Part shown: in pieces, positions 1-12,300 of the stretch
Layout: each line of letters opens with the position of its first letter
How positions within the stretch are numbered: position 1 is the stretch's first letter
From: Notospermus geniculatus
Lineage: Eukaryota; Nemertea; Pilidiophora; Heteronemertea; Lineidae
Direction of reading: 5' to 3'
Assembly (NCBI GenBank): GCA_002633025.1
Contig: NMRB01000732.1
Span: 78,334-142,333 of the forward strand
Length of the DNA: 64,000 nucleotides
Notes under the pieces: generated by a model
Told to the model about the DNA's origin: nothing
The model's input: the letters and a program-made list of their open reading frames with translations, nothing else
Database searches by the model: none
Position numbers and translations under genes: made by a program

Positions 1-618
1 GGGGGGGGGGGGGTCAACATACATGTATGAGAAACCTTGGGAGTAATATTCCCAGCAGTTTTGTCTTCTTTCGACTTGTGTCAATTGGGGAAACAAGGTG
101 TAGTAAAGAAATTTGAAATTTTACAATGAGTGGGGTACCATCTTCCAGAAGAAATCTAAGGTTGGGAATTTTCATCCGGCTGCTCAACCTGAGAAACTCG
201 GGCAATTTATGGTCCCTACCACTCCCTACAATGACAAGTGTGGGAGTTAAAACATTTGCAGAGACCCGTGATGGTTCTGGGTGTCTGCTGCTGGATATCA
301 TATGCAAAACAAACAAACATGTGTTATTCGCAAAACGGTCAAGTTTTATTCAAGTGACAAAATGCACCTTGCATTTCTTTAACATCCAACAAGTTCACAA
401 GAAAATCCGCAAAATACAATGTAACCTTCTCTTCTTGGTTCCTAAATAGATTATCTCACACCATAATCCTACATCTTTTAGCACATATTCAAAGCTAGCA
501 CAGGACAATCTAATTTCTGAAGACAGTTTTGTTTGTCCCATAAATTTCACAAACAAAAAAACAATTTAAAGCACAGCACATTTGAACAGTGTTTTTAGTT
601 TGGTTGATGGTGATTTAA

Positions 619-756
619 TAGGGATGTTGAGATCAGCGACTTATCACATATTCTTATACATATACATATCGAAATGTACACAAAATGTGTCCTCGTTGTA
701 CAGAATTCTCCATACGTATGAGGATCTGTGATAAGTCGCTGATCTCAACCTCCCTA
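619..756. mobile_element. Small fold-back element (MITE-like)
   Basis: The left end reads TAGGGATGTTGAGATCAGCG and is repeated inverted at the right end. The arms are about 30 bp with few mismatches and enclose roughly 80 bp of unrelated sequence. There is no coding capacity and no clear target-site duplication. It sits between two diverged copies of a direct repeat. Its first bases (TAGGGA) resemble those of the fold-back element at 55,074-55,232. Confidence 0.6.
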
Positions 757-1179
757 ATAATCTTATCTAACACCATTATCCTACATCTTTTGGCACAAAC
801 TTAAAGCTAGCACAATGCAATTGTTATTCGACAGGAGTTTCATGAATTTAAAGCAATGCACATGTCAACAGTGTTGTTATCTGGATCCAGTCTGATAGAA
901 ATGACATTTCCTCATGATCAAAACGAAAAAATTGCGAAGGACCTGGGGTTCATGAGAGGTCATTTCGAAATAGACAACAGCATATAATTTATGGGTAACG
1001 TATGATTCATGAAATTTAATCAAGCCCTTTTCTGATTACATTTGTATCTTAATTGGTATTTGACCTAATTTTCCATTTACGTACATGTAACTTATAAAAC
1101 AGCACTGTCATCATGGAAATGGCAATTTTCTGCTGCGTCACGGTGAAATGACTCAGTGCTGAAGTCAACCAAGTATTTT

Positions 1180-1242
1180 AAATGTGCACCAGGTACATGT
1201 ATTCCTTCTAAATAATTTAGAAGGAATACCTGGTGCACATTT
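1180..1242. repeat. Long near-perfect hairpin
   Basis: AAATGTGCACCAGGTA at the left is matched inverted by TACCTGGTGCACATTT at the right, and the inner arms (TTCCTTCTAAAT and its inverse) also pair. Only a 6-base CATGTA in the left arm interrupts the stem of about 28 bp. It may be a relic of a short palindromic element. No function can be assigned. Confidence 0.6.
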
Positions 1243-2110
1243 TTCCTCAACATGCAGTAGAATCTGTCTGTCCAAATTTTCACGGTACACGTACGGTACC
1301 AGATGATGATTATCTCCTCCTGATGGTACTTTCGATGACATTTACCCCCCCCCCCACATACATTCACGTCGATGTTACCTCAGTTTCATGTGTGAGGTCT
1401 TCACCAGCTGTTGACATATATGAATAGAGCAAAACCTGTGACGATTGATTTTCCTTACGCCCACGCACCTGGCAGTCTTCCAATATTAACCTCTTCCATC
1501 CACGTGTCAAATACCTATAAGATACATGTACTGTCAATCCGATACAAATATCCCAAACAAACATACCTTTACTCTTGGATAATCTCCAAGAAAGGGGTTC
1601 AAGCCTAGGACAACTTGTCACATGGCACAATTTAACAATTTCAAGGTCGTGTTGTGAAACATGTGCAGTCCACCATCAGACTTTGGCACGAACTTTGATC
1701 ACAGATCCAAAACATAATCAGGTCAAACGAGGTCACGACCTTATACAAGCATACCTCTTAGCCTCTTTCCTGCTACATGTAAATAAATTCAAAACAAACA
1801 AAGTATACAACTACAGTACACGCACCCGATACATGTGGCCTCAGGTCAAAATGGTGAAGTATTCACTACTTATGAATTGAGTACCGGCAGTTCAGTTGTT
1901 TGGGCCTTTCACCTATTAGATACATGTACTGTAAACCCCCAAATATTTGCGGCCAAATCAGATAATCAGGTACGATTCTAACCCTGTACTTTAGAGATTA
2001 ACTGTATATTTTTGAGCCGTAAAACTTGTACAAGAAGAAAACACTAGACATCCCTGTTTGTCTCATTCGTCGTGCATTCTTGCTCAGTTTTTCTAGTCCA
2101 AAGTCCAGAT

Positions 2111-4923
2111 TTATTTTCCGACAGCTTTCTGCTGTGCAGACTTGATTCCCATCCGTCGTAGATAGCGTACAATGAATGGCGTCGCCGTCAGGGTGATTGC
2201 GATCCGTACCGGTGCAAATACTTTATGAACAGCATAAGCGACAACAAACGTGCTTGCTCCAGCAGCCAATTTCGACTCGAGGAAAGTTTGTCCTACACCG
2301 AATTTTTCTAGGATTCCGACCAAATCAATGCCGCTGGAAAGAGAGGAAAGAGAAAAACTGCTTTTAGAACGAATTTTTTTAAAAGTTGACAAAGTATATG
2401 GTAATGCTGCAATATGTGTAAATTATCAAATTCAATTTCATTATTTTATGTGAAAGGGCTTCCTATGTCATACTCCTAGGCATAATCCCTGTAGGCCTAC
2501 TATGCACTGTACTGAACTCAACCAGGCACCTCTTCCCCTTATCATCAAAACTTTGTGATTCCACTTTAGTTCCAGAACACCTGTTGAGTGATGACTGTAT
2601 TAATCGACAGAGGTGTAAACATTGATTTACATACTGAACACATTACAGGCCTGAACTGTTGAACATGCCTAGGCCATGCGAGAATCACATGGACACTGAC
2701 ATGATGACGTCACGAAGCAGCTGTTTAACCCTGACCTGACAGAAATATTACCATTGCATCAGATTTACACTAAAGAAACTCTAGGAGTGGTTGTCAAAAC
2801 ATTTTTTCTACATGTGTAACATCTGTCAAAAGATTTTTTCTACATGTGTAACATCTGTAAACTTCTGTGTTTCTTGCTGACAATGTCCGATTGGACTGGG
2901 GGCAAAAGTTATCAGCATCTGGACTTGGACTGACATCACAAGTTGTCAGGCTGTACCTAAATTGGGATTACTAATACATCCCTGCACAGGTACACTGTCA
3001 GCAGCCGCATTCAGTAGGCTGACACTACAGTTTATTTTGAAAACACTCTCAACAGACTTTAGAAAAATTAAGTATGGCCCTATAATTCTTACATTTGTCT
3101 TAATACCGGTACTTTGATGCTGGCTGGGGTCATAATATGTGTCTGTTTTGACTGTGCACTCACTTTATCAGGCCGTGAGACCAGAGGTCAGATAAAATGA
3201 TATCATTATTAGTCACAAGGAAATCTTCAACAGGCCATGAAATGTGAGATCAAACATGACTTGCAATATTTGCATGATGTGTAGATCTGTGATGTCAGTG
3301 TGAACAATAATGGGTTAGGTTGTCAGTGTGAACAATAATGGGTTACATGTACATGTAGGTTGTCAGTGTGAACAATAATGGGCAACAGGTTGTCAGTGTG
3401 AACAATAACGGGTAACAGGTTGTCAGTGTGAACAATAATGGGTAACAGGTTGTTGACTTCGGATTCCAAAGGCGTTAAAAGGACAGGGCCGTTTTCATTT
3501 TTTCGGAATCATGACATGCAGATTTTTCGGCTCCTGATGTAATTGCGACAGGCAGTGAAAGGGTGGATTTCTGACACCACATGTGACCCGATCTAGCAAA
3601 AGGGTAAGAGACAGTAAGAGGGACCACACCAGGATACATGTACATGCGTGTTAAACAGATGCTGAAAGAATGAGTACTGATTGACAGGACTGATAGCGTT
3701 ACTCAACCCCCAAAACCAATCAAGACAGAAAGGAGAAGAAATTACCTCTTCACTAAAACATAAAATCCACCAAGAGAAATAATAGAAATTCCAACATGAA
3801 AGACAATAACTGTAGCCCCATAATCACGCACTGCCTTTTTTAACCGCTCTCGTTGGCTTAGCTGCTGTTCAGGCTTTTCACCATCAGAACTAGGGATATT
3901 ACTAGAACTGTTTGAGGGTGAAATAGAACCTGGACTTACAGATTGATCAGGAGACGACATGTGGAATTTTTCCGCTGCCTTTCTGATCTGTTCGTCCTGT
4001 TCATCAAAGATCTGTTGTAGAGTCTTGCGTCCAGTTTTTACAGCTTCCAGCTGTTCAGTACAGTCGCCGAACTTGCCGCAGTTCTTTAACCAGATGGCAA
4101 ATCTAGCGCAATCATCTCCCTGAATTCCTTGCGCGCTGGGTCCACTTAGTATCTCTTGTAAGTATTCGATATCTCCTTGGACGCCCTGCAACTCAACAGC
4201 TCGTCCGCCGCTCACGTTGATGATGCTAGAAGTTGAAAACTTCCTTGCCAGTTGTCTTCTGTAAAATGCTGAAGTCGAATGATGTCTCGACTGGTGGGTA
4301 TCCAACTCGCGATCATTCAGGTACTTGAGAGTCATCTGATGGCCTCCTCCGGGCATATTCACATGCGTCGGAGCTGTGCTTGTCGGTTGAAAAGGGTTCG
4401 GGACCATACTCTGCATCACGCTGTGTAGACTAATAGACCCCTTGCAGTCGTAGCTTTCCACCTGTTCCGTGGCGGGTAAATCGAGGTGTGACGAACTCTT
4501 CAAATCATCAATGGTGTCATTTCTCTGAATATCCAAACTGATTGGCACTGTCTGGTCAATGTGAATGTCAATATCCGGCGACGCATTTTGGTGATATTCA
4601 ACAGTTTGTGACAGTTCCCTGCTTCTACCAGGATCAAACTCGTGCTCACCAGCGGCTAAATCATCAGTAAGGATATCAAAAGGTTCTTCCTCCTCCTGAA
4701 TATACTTGACATTGGCGAGGGGTGCATCAGGGGTACTGGACGTCTTAAAACTGGCAGAAAGAATCCCTTCACTCCATACACGTGCTTGCTTGTTTTGGTT
4801 CTTGGGGTCAGAGGTCACCAACACTGGGGAAGCCAACCCACGGATTCCTCCAGAAAAGGCCCGATTTCCCAGACCTAAACGCGCTAAGCGCGGACTGTTG
4901 ACAATTACTTTTTGTCCTAGCAT
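2111..4923 (-). CDS. FAM210B: FAM210B-like mitochondrial DUF1279 protein, two exons
   Basis: Exon 1 is 4,923-3,746 and exon 2 is 2,333-2,111, joined at a phase-2 GT-AG intron; the product is 466 aa. The end of exon 1 (from RLKKAVRDYGATVIVFHVG) and all of exon 2 (ending near IVRYLRRMG) form the DUF1279 domain, with a hydrophobic segment ISIISLGGFYVLV and the family signature AAGASTFVVAYAVHK. The match is closer to FAM210B than FAM210A. Known family role: inner mitochondrial membrane protein affecting respiration and, in vertebrates, erythroid iron metabolism. The Arg-rich, acid-poor N-terminus (MLGQKVIVNSPRLARLG) fits a mitochondrial presequence. About 340 residues precede the domain, far longer than in the short vertebrate protein (about 190 aa in total). 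The start at 4,923 is the first in-frame ATG after an in-frame stop at 4,944-4,942. An AATAAA overlaps the TAA stop. Confidence 0.9.
2334..3745 (-). other. FAM210B: FAM210B intron
   Basis: The donor is AG|GTAAT at 3,745 and the acceptor is TTTCCAG|C at 2,334. The intron contains two tandem copies of a word around TTCTACATGTGTAACATCTG (about 2,795-2,856) and the 30-bp repeat array at 3,293-3,455. No nested gene is visible. Confidence 0.85.
3293..3455. repeat. Minisatellite, about 30-bp unit, five copies
   Basis: The unit is TGTCAGTGTGAACAATAATG followed by GGtaacaggt. It recurs five times with small changes; one spacer carries an extra ACATGTACATGT. It lies inside the FAM210B intron. Confidence 0.85.
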
Positions 4924-4934
4924 GTTAACAACAT
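4917..4934 (-). other. Six-codon upstream ORF overlapping the FAM210B start
   Basis: An ATG 11 bases upstream of the FAM210B start, in another frame, opens a 5-residue ORF whose TAG lies across codons 2-3 of the main ORF. Such an overlapping upstream ORF would reduce initiation at the main ATG or favour reinitiation. This is read directly from the sequence; translation is inference. Confidence 0.4.
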
Positions 4935-5789
4935 TCACAGATTACTTATTTCACGTACGCATCCCTCGAAAACGGGTCAACAACTGAATAATGTGATGAA
5001 ACGGCAAGCGAAGTGAAAAGTGCGATCGATGGGGCTACGTTTTTCGAACATCCACCTTTGAACATCTACCGCTAGAGGGCCACTGTTCCCGTGCCTGGTC
5101 TCTGCCCCGAGTACTTCGGGTCGTTGCCGCGCTGATGACGACAACGATTGTAACAAAATCTGTGGAGTCTTTACTCGATAAAATTCATGTAAAACAGTAT
5201 TTGATTCGTACAGCAATGAGTATAAAACACACAAAATAATCATAAGTGTGATGTTTGTCATTTCAACACTATATATCCACCGAACTATTTTAGCGGAAGA
5301 ACACTAACCAAGTGTGCCGCATTACATATCCTTCCATTTCAATATGGCCGCTTCGTATGACAGCAGAGTTTGAAATCTGGCACAGTTGAGTACAATCGTC
5401 TTCGACTCGGAAGCTTTCGGCAACCTTCGGGCAGCCATTATAAGCACCTCGTCCGTATATAGCGTATTAAGTTCGACCACCATATGGTCGGTGATTAGGT
5501 CAGAAGTGATGCGGTTGTAGCATTGCGCAGACTAGAAATAGTTCCCTTATAATTTTTTATTTAACTGATGTTGTGTTTGCACAAAATGAGTTATTTCGCA
5601 ATAAATATTTATATAAAAACGTTTGAGTGGTTAAACTGTGCATTTTGCAACGGTTTTTATTGAAAAATTCGTATGCATTAGGTGACTGTTTTTCCCTCCC
5701 CACCTCGCTCACGAAACAACAAAGGCCGCCATAGCTTCACCACTTGAGAAGTTCAACGTGCTGTTATAGCGTCACTAACCCTTCATCAG
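4935..5789. promoter_or_regulatory. Divergent FAM210B / RNF213 promoter region, with a candidate 5' UTR exon of RNF213
   Basis: FAM210B starts leftward at 4,923 and the RNF213-like gene runs rightward, so this interval should hold both promoters. A good donor (ATCAG|GTAAGG) at 5,789/5,790 could end a non-coding first exon of RNF213. About 60 bases upstream lies GGCCGCCATAG, which contains the inverse of the YY1-type GCCGCCAT core common at animal transcription starts. A related ATGGCCGC is at 5,345. No TATA box is placed. The promoters are inferred from gene order and would need RNA evidence. Confidence 0.4.
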
Positions 5790-7650
5790 GTAAGGTTACA
5801 TGCTTCAACTCATTTTTCTATATGTAGCAACATTCACAACGCCTAATTGGTGACTTAGATCATTCAAATAGATAGTTTGAACAGTCTTGTCGAACCGATC
5901 TTCATCAAAGTAGTTCACGGAGCAATATGGCGCTGTCCGATATACGTCAGAGTTACGATGTTGGCACGAATCGTTCTCTGACGTTCAGATTGAGTTGAGT
6001 ATAGTGGCGCCTTTAGTGGCAAATTTCAAATGGTGGATGTTCAAAAGTTCTTACATCTGTATGCAAATTTTGTATTTCATTATTCATGATGAATGGTTTG
6101 GACCAATGGTGAGCATTCTTTTATTTTGATGGCCACGTGCGTTTGTCGTCATTGGCCACCTTCGCCTGGATTCGGAATCTGTTTCGGCGAATCAGTTTCG
6201 ATTAGGAGCTGGGGAATTCCCACTTTTAGCAACCTCACTCTAGGTCTTCTTACTTCCGTAGATCAATATTGACATGGGCCAGAAAAGTAGTACCTGGAGG
6301 CGAAAAACCCGAAACTAGTGACGTGATCACGTGTTTCAGAGTGACACAATAGGTGGAGGTTTTCCTTCTTTCATTTTGTCATTTCTCGTATCTTCTTTTG
6401 ACATAACGCACGATAGTGAAATTGATCGAGTCAGCTAATTGTTTGCAAGGAACTGAAGGGTATCAGGAAGAGGTTTGTATGTCAAAGAAACCGACATTAC
6501 CGAATTAATTACCGGGTTCCGGTTAGCCTGGCTGGATGGACCACCCACCACCAGACCCTGTCCAGCATGCACTCCACAGGCTTGCATGCTTCGGCCTACA
6601 TGTAGGGTAGGCCTATAGTAGGGGGTGTCGCTCAGGAGCCTTTCGTCGTTTTCACTCTCGGCACACACAGGGGTTCGTAAGAACGCCGGACTGGACTGAA
6701 TCGGCACGGACCGGATTGGATCGAATCGGACCGGATTGGATCGAATCGGACCGGATTGGACCGAATCAGAGTATAAAGTCAGTCGGAATCAACTAACATT
6801 CAGCTAGGGTCTTTTTAAATGCAAGAATCCTGAATTATAATGTCTTAGTATTAGAAGTAAAAATAAAATGCAAAAGGGGCTGTTTACTTAAAGGACCACT
6901 GTATTGCATCTTTCTGTCGACAGCCGGCGCCACCGGCACCATGCTCCAATACTGTAGTTATGCCTTTCGCCCCAGTGTTGGAGAATGTATGATTACAGTC
7001 TCGGTCACCCAGCCGCTGGGATCGAACAAGTTTGTGTAGCAGTACTGCGGAACGAAACGGCTGGCTGCGCGAGACTAGTTGCATGCGGTAGTTTACCAAG
7101 TCGTTAATAGAGGTCTCCCCCTTAACGCGGGTACGTGTAACACAGGATTGGGAAGCAATACTGTGGTCCTTTAAGCCTTCATTTTACCAATAAATGTAAT
7201 TATTCTGCTTGGCCTGGTGGTCAATACCCCTAGCTGCTGACATCAGCCTGGCCTTTCAACAACCAGAATTGGATTTTGGAGTTCAGTCATCAAAAAAATA
7301 TTATTTCCCGGATAATACACAATATCTGTTCGTTATAGGCCTATTCCATATACTTGCTGTTAAACTTCATATCAAACCAAAGCCAACTCCGATTCAGTAC
7401 AACAACATCTCAATTCGGTCTGATTCGGTGTTCTTACGAAGCGGCTTAGTAAGCGAAGCGGCAATAAGCGGCAGTAAGCGAAGCGGCTTACGAAGCGGCA
7501 ATACTTCATGAAGTCCGAACACATCAAATTCAGAAGAAGAATTTGGATTCACCCTGTGTCGGCGAAGATGAAAATGCAAAAATAATTGTTCATTGTCACA
7601 ATCCAACCCGTGAAATTCATGGCATCAATGTTAAATAAATTGTTTTTCAG
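5790..7650 (+). other. RNF213: Presumed first intron of RNF213-like gene
   Basis: This stretch runs between the candidate 5' UTR donor and the acceptor TTTTTCAG at 7,650. No coding exon is recognisable. It holds a short tandem repeat of GACCGGATTGGATCGAATCG (about 6,705-6,770, three copies) and an AAGCGGC-rich imperfect repeat at 7,436-7,500. Confidence 0.4.
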
Positions 7651-9377
7651 TGAGCCCTAATCAGTGATCTTTGCAATGGTTTCTCATGGGGAGCATGAGG
7701 GCCACTGCCCTGCCTGTGGCGAGGAGGTGGGCCAGTCTGAACACCAGTGCCCAAAATGTCAAACTCCAATCAATAAGAATGCCCCAAGCGAAACCCCTGG
7801 ACAGAATACACCTGAAGAGGGTCCAAGTTCACCCCCTGGTATTCAAGAGGGTGATCAATCCTCAGAGACAGCTGATCAGACATCAGGGCAGGAGCAACAA
7901 GATGGGAGAGTTCATGTTGTTGACGGGGAGAAAAGAGCTGAAATGGATGTGAAATCGGAGGCACAAGCCGATGTAAACAAAGACAATGACTCGACACTGA
8001 ATCCTGACCATAATCCAGATGAAAACTCAGGTGCCACTGTTGAAGGGGAGTCTAATTCTCCTCAGGAGAAACTCCCTGTTGGGCATCAGACGTTGCCAGC
8101 GAATGACTTTTCTCTGGTTGATGTTACTGTGGCCGGCAGTGATATGGGAAGTGAGGAAGATTTCTATGATGCAGAAGAGAATGTCAATGGTGCCCTAACA
8201 AATAGTGGACAGGCCTCCTCTGACGCTAGCTCACAATCGATGACCTCCTGGGAAGTGGTTAACACGGAGGAGGTTCAAGGAATGCCATCGGGTGGGTCCA
8301 ACCATGTCGATACTTCAACATCTCGTGATGTTTTGCTGGATTCTGAGATCGATGCTATTGCAGAGGAAAATGCAACTGGTCGCCAAGTTGGGGAGGACGA
8401 GAGCTGTGATAAGGAAAACCTTGTGGTAAAAGAGGAGGTTGGTAAGAATGACGATGCCACTGACACTGGCATGACCGGTGTGGTTGCAGTGTCTTCTCAG
8501 ATGAAGCAAGAAGCAGAGATGGATGAATCATCAGTTGCTGCTAACCAAGCTGAAGCGATGAACATATCAGAGCCTGAGCCAGAGAACGGCCTTTTGGCTG
8601 AAGGGCAGCCGAGGGAAAGGTCTCCTGACTTAGAGGAACCAAAACTTGACGCAGATGTTAGCACCGAGGGAGAGCCTGGTATGATGTGTGAAGACGGAGG
8701 CATGGACATGCCCGGTGACGACGAGGCATTCCCAGCATCTGTGATGGATGACGACAGTGCCTCACAGAACAGAAGTCGTGATTATGAAATGCCTGACCCT
8801 GATGGCCATGGTAGTGTTCGCAGGGATGAGGGACACTCTGGCGTGATGGACGGAGAGGGTGGCGTGGACATGCCAGAGGATGACAATGAGGAAGTACCTG
8901 CTCGTGAGATGGACGATGACAGTGCCTCAAAGAGCAGTAGTTGTGAGTTCGGAATAGCAGAATCCGTGGATGATACTCCTGATGATTTGGTCAGAAGTGG
9001 TATGATGATGGAAGAGCCAGTTCAAGTGATGCCAACAGTTGAGGATTCGGGGTCTTCAAACATGAACAGGATGCAGGAGGCCCGTCAGGAGGAATCCGTG
9101 GAATGTAGTCCTCCAGATTATTCGTCATCCGTGGGACTTTCTGTAGATGATGACCCAATCTGTCACGGTGACCTCTCACCTCCATTATGCGATGGAGAGG
9201 ATTCAGATGGCGAAGATTGTAATTCTCCAGTGACTGAAAAAAAGCATTGCCCAGAATGTGGCAGGAGGAATAAGTTTGTTCGTTGTAAGGAGGTCCATGA
9301 TGATGGGACGCCGTGTGCATTGTTCATAAAACGGGGTGGACCATGCAAGTGTTGTGATGCTGTCAGAGCTGCAAAAG
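7651..9377 (+). CDS. RNF213: RNF213-like exon 1: zinc ribbon, acidic disordered region, Cys-rich module A
   Basis: The acceptor is TTTTTCAG at 7,650, with ATG at 7,676, and the exon ends in phase 1 at AAAG|GTAAGT. It encodes 567 residues. C11/C14/C25/C28 form a zinc ribbon equivalent to the N-terminal one of vertebrate RNF213. Residues 30-490 are rich in Glu, Asp, Ser and Gly and include a FFAT-like core DFYDAEE (162-168), a WEVV motif about 30 residues later and a duplicated acidic block (DNA about 8,680-8,790 and 8,845-8,955). Cys-rich module A occupies about 497-567 (CPECGRRNKFVRC core from C525). Confidence 0.9.
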
Positions 9378-12300
9378 GTAAGTTCGCATTCATTCTCTGT
9401 AAGGTAAGTCGGAAGAAGTTGGGGATCAACACTACCAAACATTTTTGCCACTACATTTGGCATGTGTCTGGTACCTAACAAATGCGGGAGAATCTCAGCA
9501 GAGTCTCTACATCCATCATGGCAAAATAAAATATCGACGCAATATCATTTATCATGAAGTGTCTGAGGCCCCTCATTCAAGTTTTTAACAATGATAGAGA
9601 GGTCTATCCTGAAACCTTTCAGTAGAACTCTGATGAGCTGCCCGCCCATTCAGTGCTACAGTCTAATTTCAGCCACTGCCCATTTACATGTATACTCCTG
9701 GGTGGAGAGAGGCCAGTGAGGCAAAAAGACTTGCCCAAAGTCTCACACCACAGTGGGATATGCAAACGCAGGACACTTTGATTGCTACAGTATAGTTGGA
9801 GACAGAACCACTACACCACCCTGGCTCCCTGAACTACATTTCTCATGTTCTCCTTTGTACTCATTTTCAGAGGCAAAAGCTGCACAGCTGGCTTTGAGCT
9901 CGGCCTTACTGGTACTTGGAAATCCCGACTATATTTGTTGTGGCACCCTTGTAGTTCACTGCGATAGTGTGGATTCTGATGGTGAAGCTTGTACTGAGGC
10001 GATATCCGACAAGAAGTTTTGTCCCGGTTGTGGGACGAGAAACAAATTCATTCGTTGCAAAAAAACCCATGAGGATAGGACGCCATGTAGCATGTTTTTT
10101 AAACGTGGCCAGCCATGTCCATGTTGTGTTGCTGCCGACGATGCCTCAAAAGCTACCGGTGAGTACATGTACATAATTGACAACTGCTTTGCTATGCTGC
10201 AACCTGAAGGTTCATGGAGTATGATAGTACTTTTGCTTGCACTTTTGTTAATATACAACGGGGAAACGGAAACAAAAATGTTTTCAGTATTCGCAAGAAG
10301 GAAAGGTTCAGAGGAAGAGTACGGTACTTTGAAAGGCGACCTCCCTTCCCTGTTAGGCCACATAAAAAAAGAAAGCTGGTGATCGTCCCCGCCCGACCCC
10401 CGAAAACGATTTTTTTTTCAAAATTTGTTCAAAAAATTTTTTCTTCAAAAATAACCTTTTTTTTCTCGATTTTTTTTCAAAAAAACATTCAAATTTCCCT
10501 CTTACATATATTTTGACCATTGACATCACTTTTTGTTCAGTTCATATCGGACCTGGGATACAAAGGATGCGATTTCAAGGCATTTGGTTGTTATCATTGA
10601 TTCATTCTTCATGCCAATTCACTGTAAAAAAAATTTTAAAAAACACCTCCCCCTACTACCCACTTCCTCCCCGAGAAAAGGATGATCACCATTTTTTTTA
10701 TATGGCCTTATAGTCTGTTTTTACAGACTCATATTTTCACTTTCTCAATTCATTGTGCTAGATAAATATATTATTTTGCAGATGAGCCCTTATTTTATTG
10801 TCACTGACTTGCATTTCAATTCATTTTATACTGGTACATGTACCCTACATGTATTTTTTTCTGACTCATTTTCACTTTCTGAATTGCGCAAGCTAATTCT
10901 TTGCAGACAACCCTTGATTTACTGTTTCTGGTGTCGATTTCATTGTAATGATTCTCACACACATTCAGTGAATCCTATATCAGGTGGTGGAGAGCAGTGA
11001 TGTCATGAGTAGAGTTTCATTGAATGACTGGGGAACTTGGTTTGGGTTTCTCAGATTCTGTTTTCCTTTTCATGATTCTGTGAATCCTCATTCAGCTCTT
11101 TTGCTCCACAACATGTAGTCTGTCTGGGAGTTTGTTTTCTGATTTTTGAATATGCTAACTGATGGAAATGTCATGCCAAAAGCGTTCATTCAAGAATATC
11201 TCTGTCTCTTCAAGTTCTCTAGGTATAATGATCTTGGCTCACTAAGTTACTATAGTACATGTACGTTTAAATCATCTGGAGCTCGATGGGAGGACCCTTT
11301 GGTTGTCAGGCAGACCTTGGTATGAAGTCTGGCATGTCTGGCTATTGAAATGTGTTTATGGTTCCCGATCACTAAGATCGGGAACCATATTGTTTTTGGT
11401 CATGGTGTCTGTGTGTGTCTGTGTGTGTGTGTGTATCTGTGTGTCTGTGTGTGTGTCCGTCTGTCACACCTCCATATCTCATCTCCTTCAACAGCTACAG
11501 CTCTGGTAACACATCCTACCCCTAGGTTTGTCAACATGGGCAATCCAATGAGCTAATCATTTTCAACATCAGATGCCTCCATCATGATGTAATCAACATA
11601 TCAGACTTGATATTTTGTCCGTCACGCTTTTATCTGATGCCATAACTCGGCTCCTTTAACACCTAGTGCAGTGGAAATAGGTTCTGCCCTTAGGTTTTCA
11701 TACCCTAGGAATCAAATGGACTGATTACTTTTGACCTGAGATGTAGGGGTCATGGTGATATCGATATCACAAATTTGATATTTTGAGGTAACTTGCCATA
11801 TTGTCAACTGAGCAACATGAAACAAGCCTTAGTTCATGCCTGCTTATCCAAAGACTGGACTGTGGTAAAATTCTCAGCCTCACGTGTCTGGGTGATTGAA
11901 ATATCATGAGATTTTGATATATCAAACTTGATAATTTGAAATATCTCTGCCTGTGGTAGAGATAGAGGCATGATATCACCCATACTTAGGTTATTGATGA
12001 TGCCCATTTCGATTATGCAACGACCTCGATGATCAGAGGTCAAGGTCAAGGTCAAACTTGATAATTTGAAATATCTCTGCCTGTGGTAGAGATAGAGGCA
12101 TGATATCACCTATATTTAGGTTATTGATGACGCCGATTTCGATTACGCAACGACTTGGATAATCAGAGGTCAAGGTCAAGGTCAAACTTGATAATCTGAA
12201 ATATCTGTGCCTGTGATAGAGCTAGATGCATGATATCAGACATACTTAGGTTACTGAGAACGTCCATTTCGATTATACAATGACCTTGATGATCAGATAT

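Larger units (their letters stand above)
1..2110. other. Left flank without a supported gene
   Basis: The window opens with a 13-base G run, which looks like a contig edge or homopolymer. Open frames here are short and show no recognisable domain or splice logic. The stretch holds a pair of diverged direct repeats (about 450-610 and 762-885, sharing the words CCTACATCTTTT and AAAGCTAGCACA), a fold-back element between them (619-756), a hairpin at 1,180-1,242 and a C run near 1,346-1,355. It is probably intergenic DNA or the 3' flank of FAM210B. Confidence 0.6.

Noticed and set aside
7208-7511. Possible coding frame just upstream of RNF213-like exon 1
   Set aside because: No conserved sequence and no phase link; overlaps the AAGCGGC-rich simple repeat.
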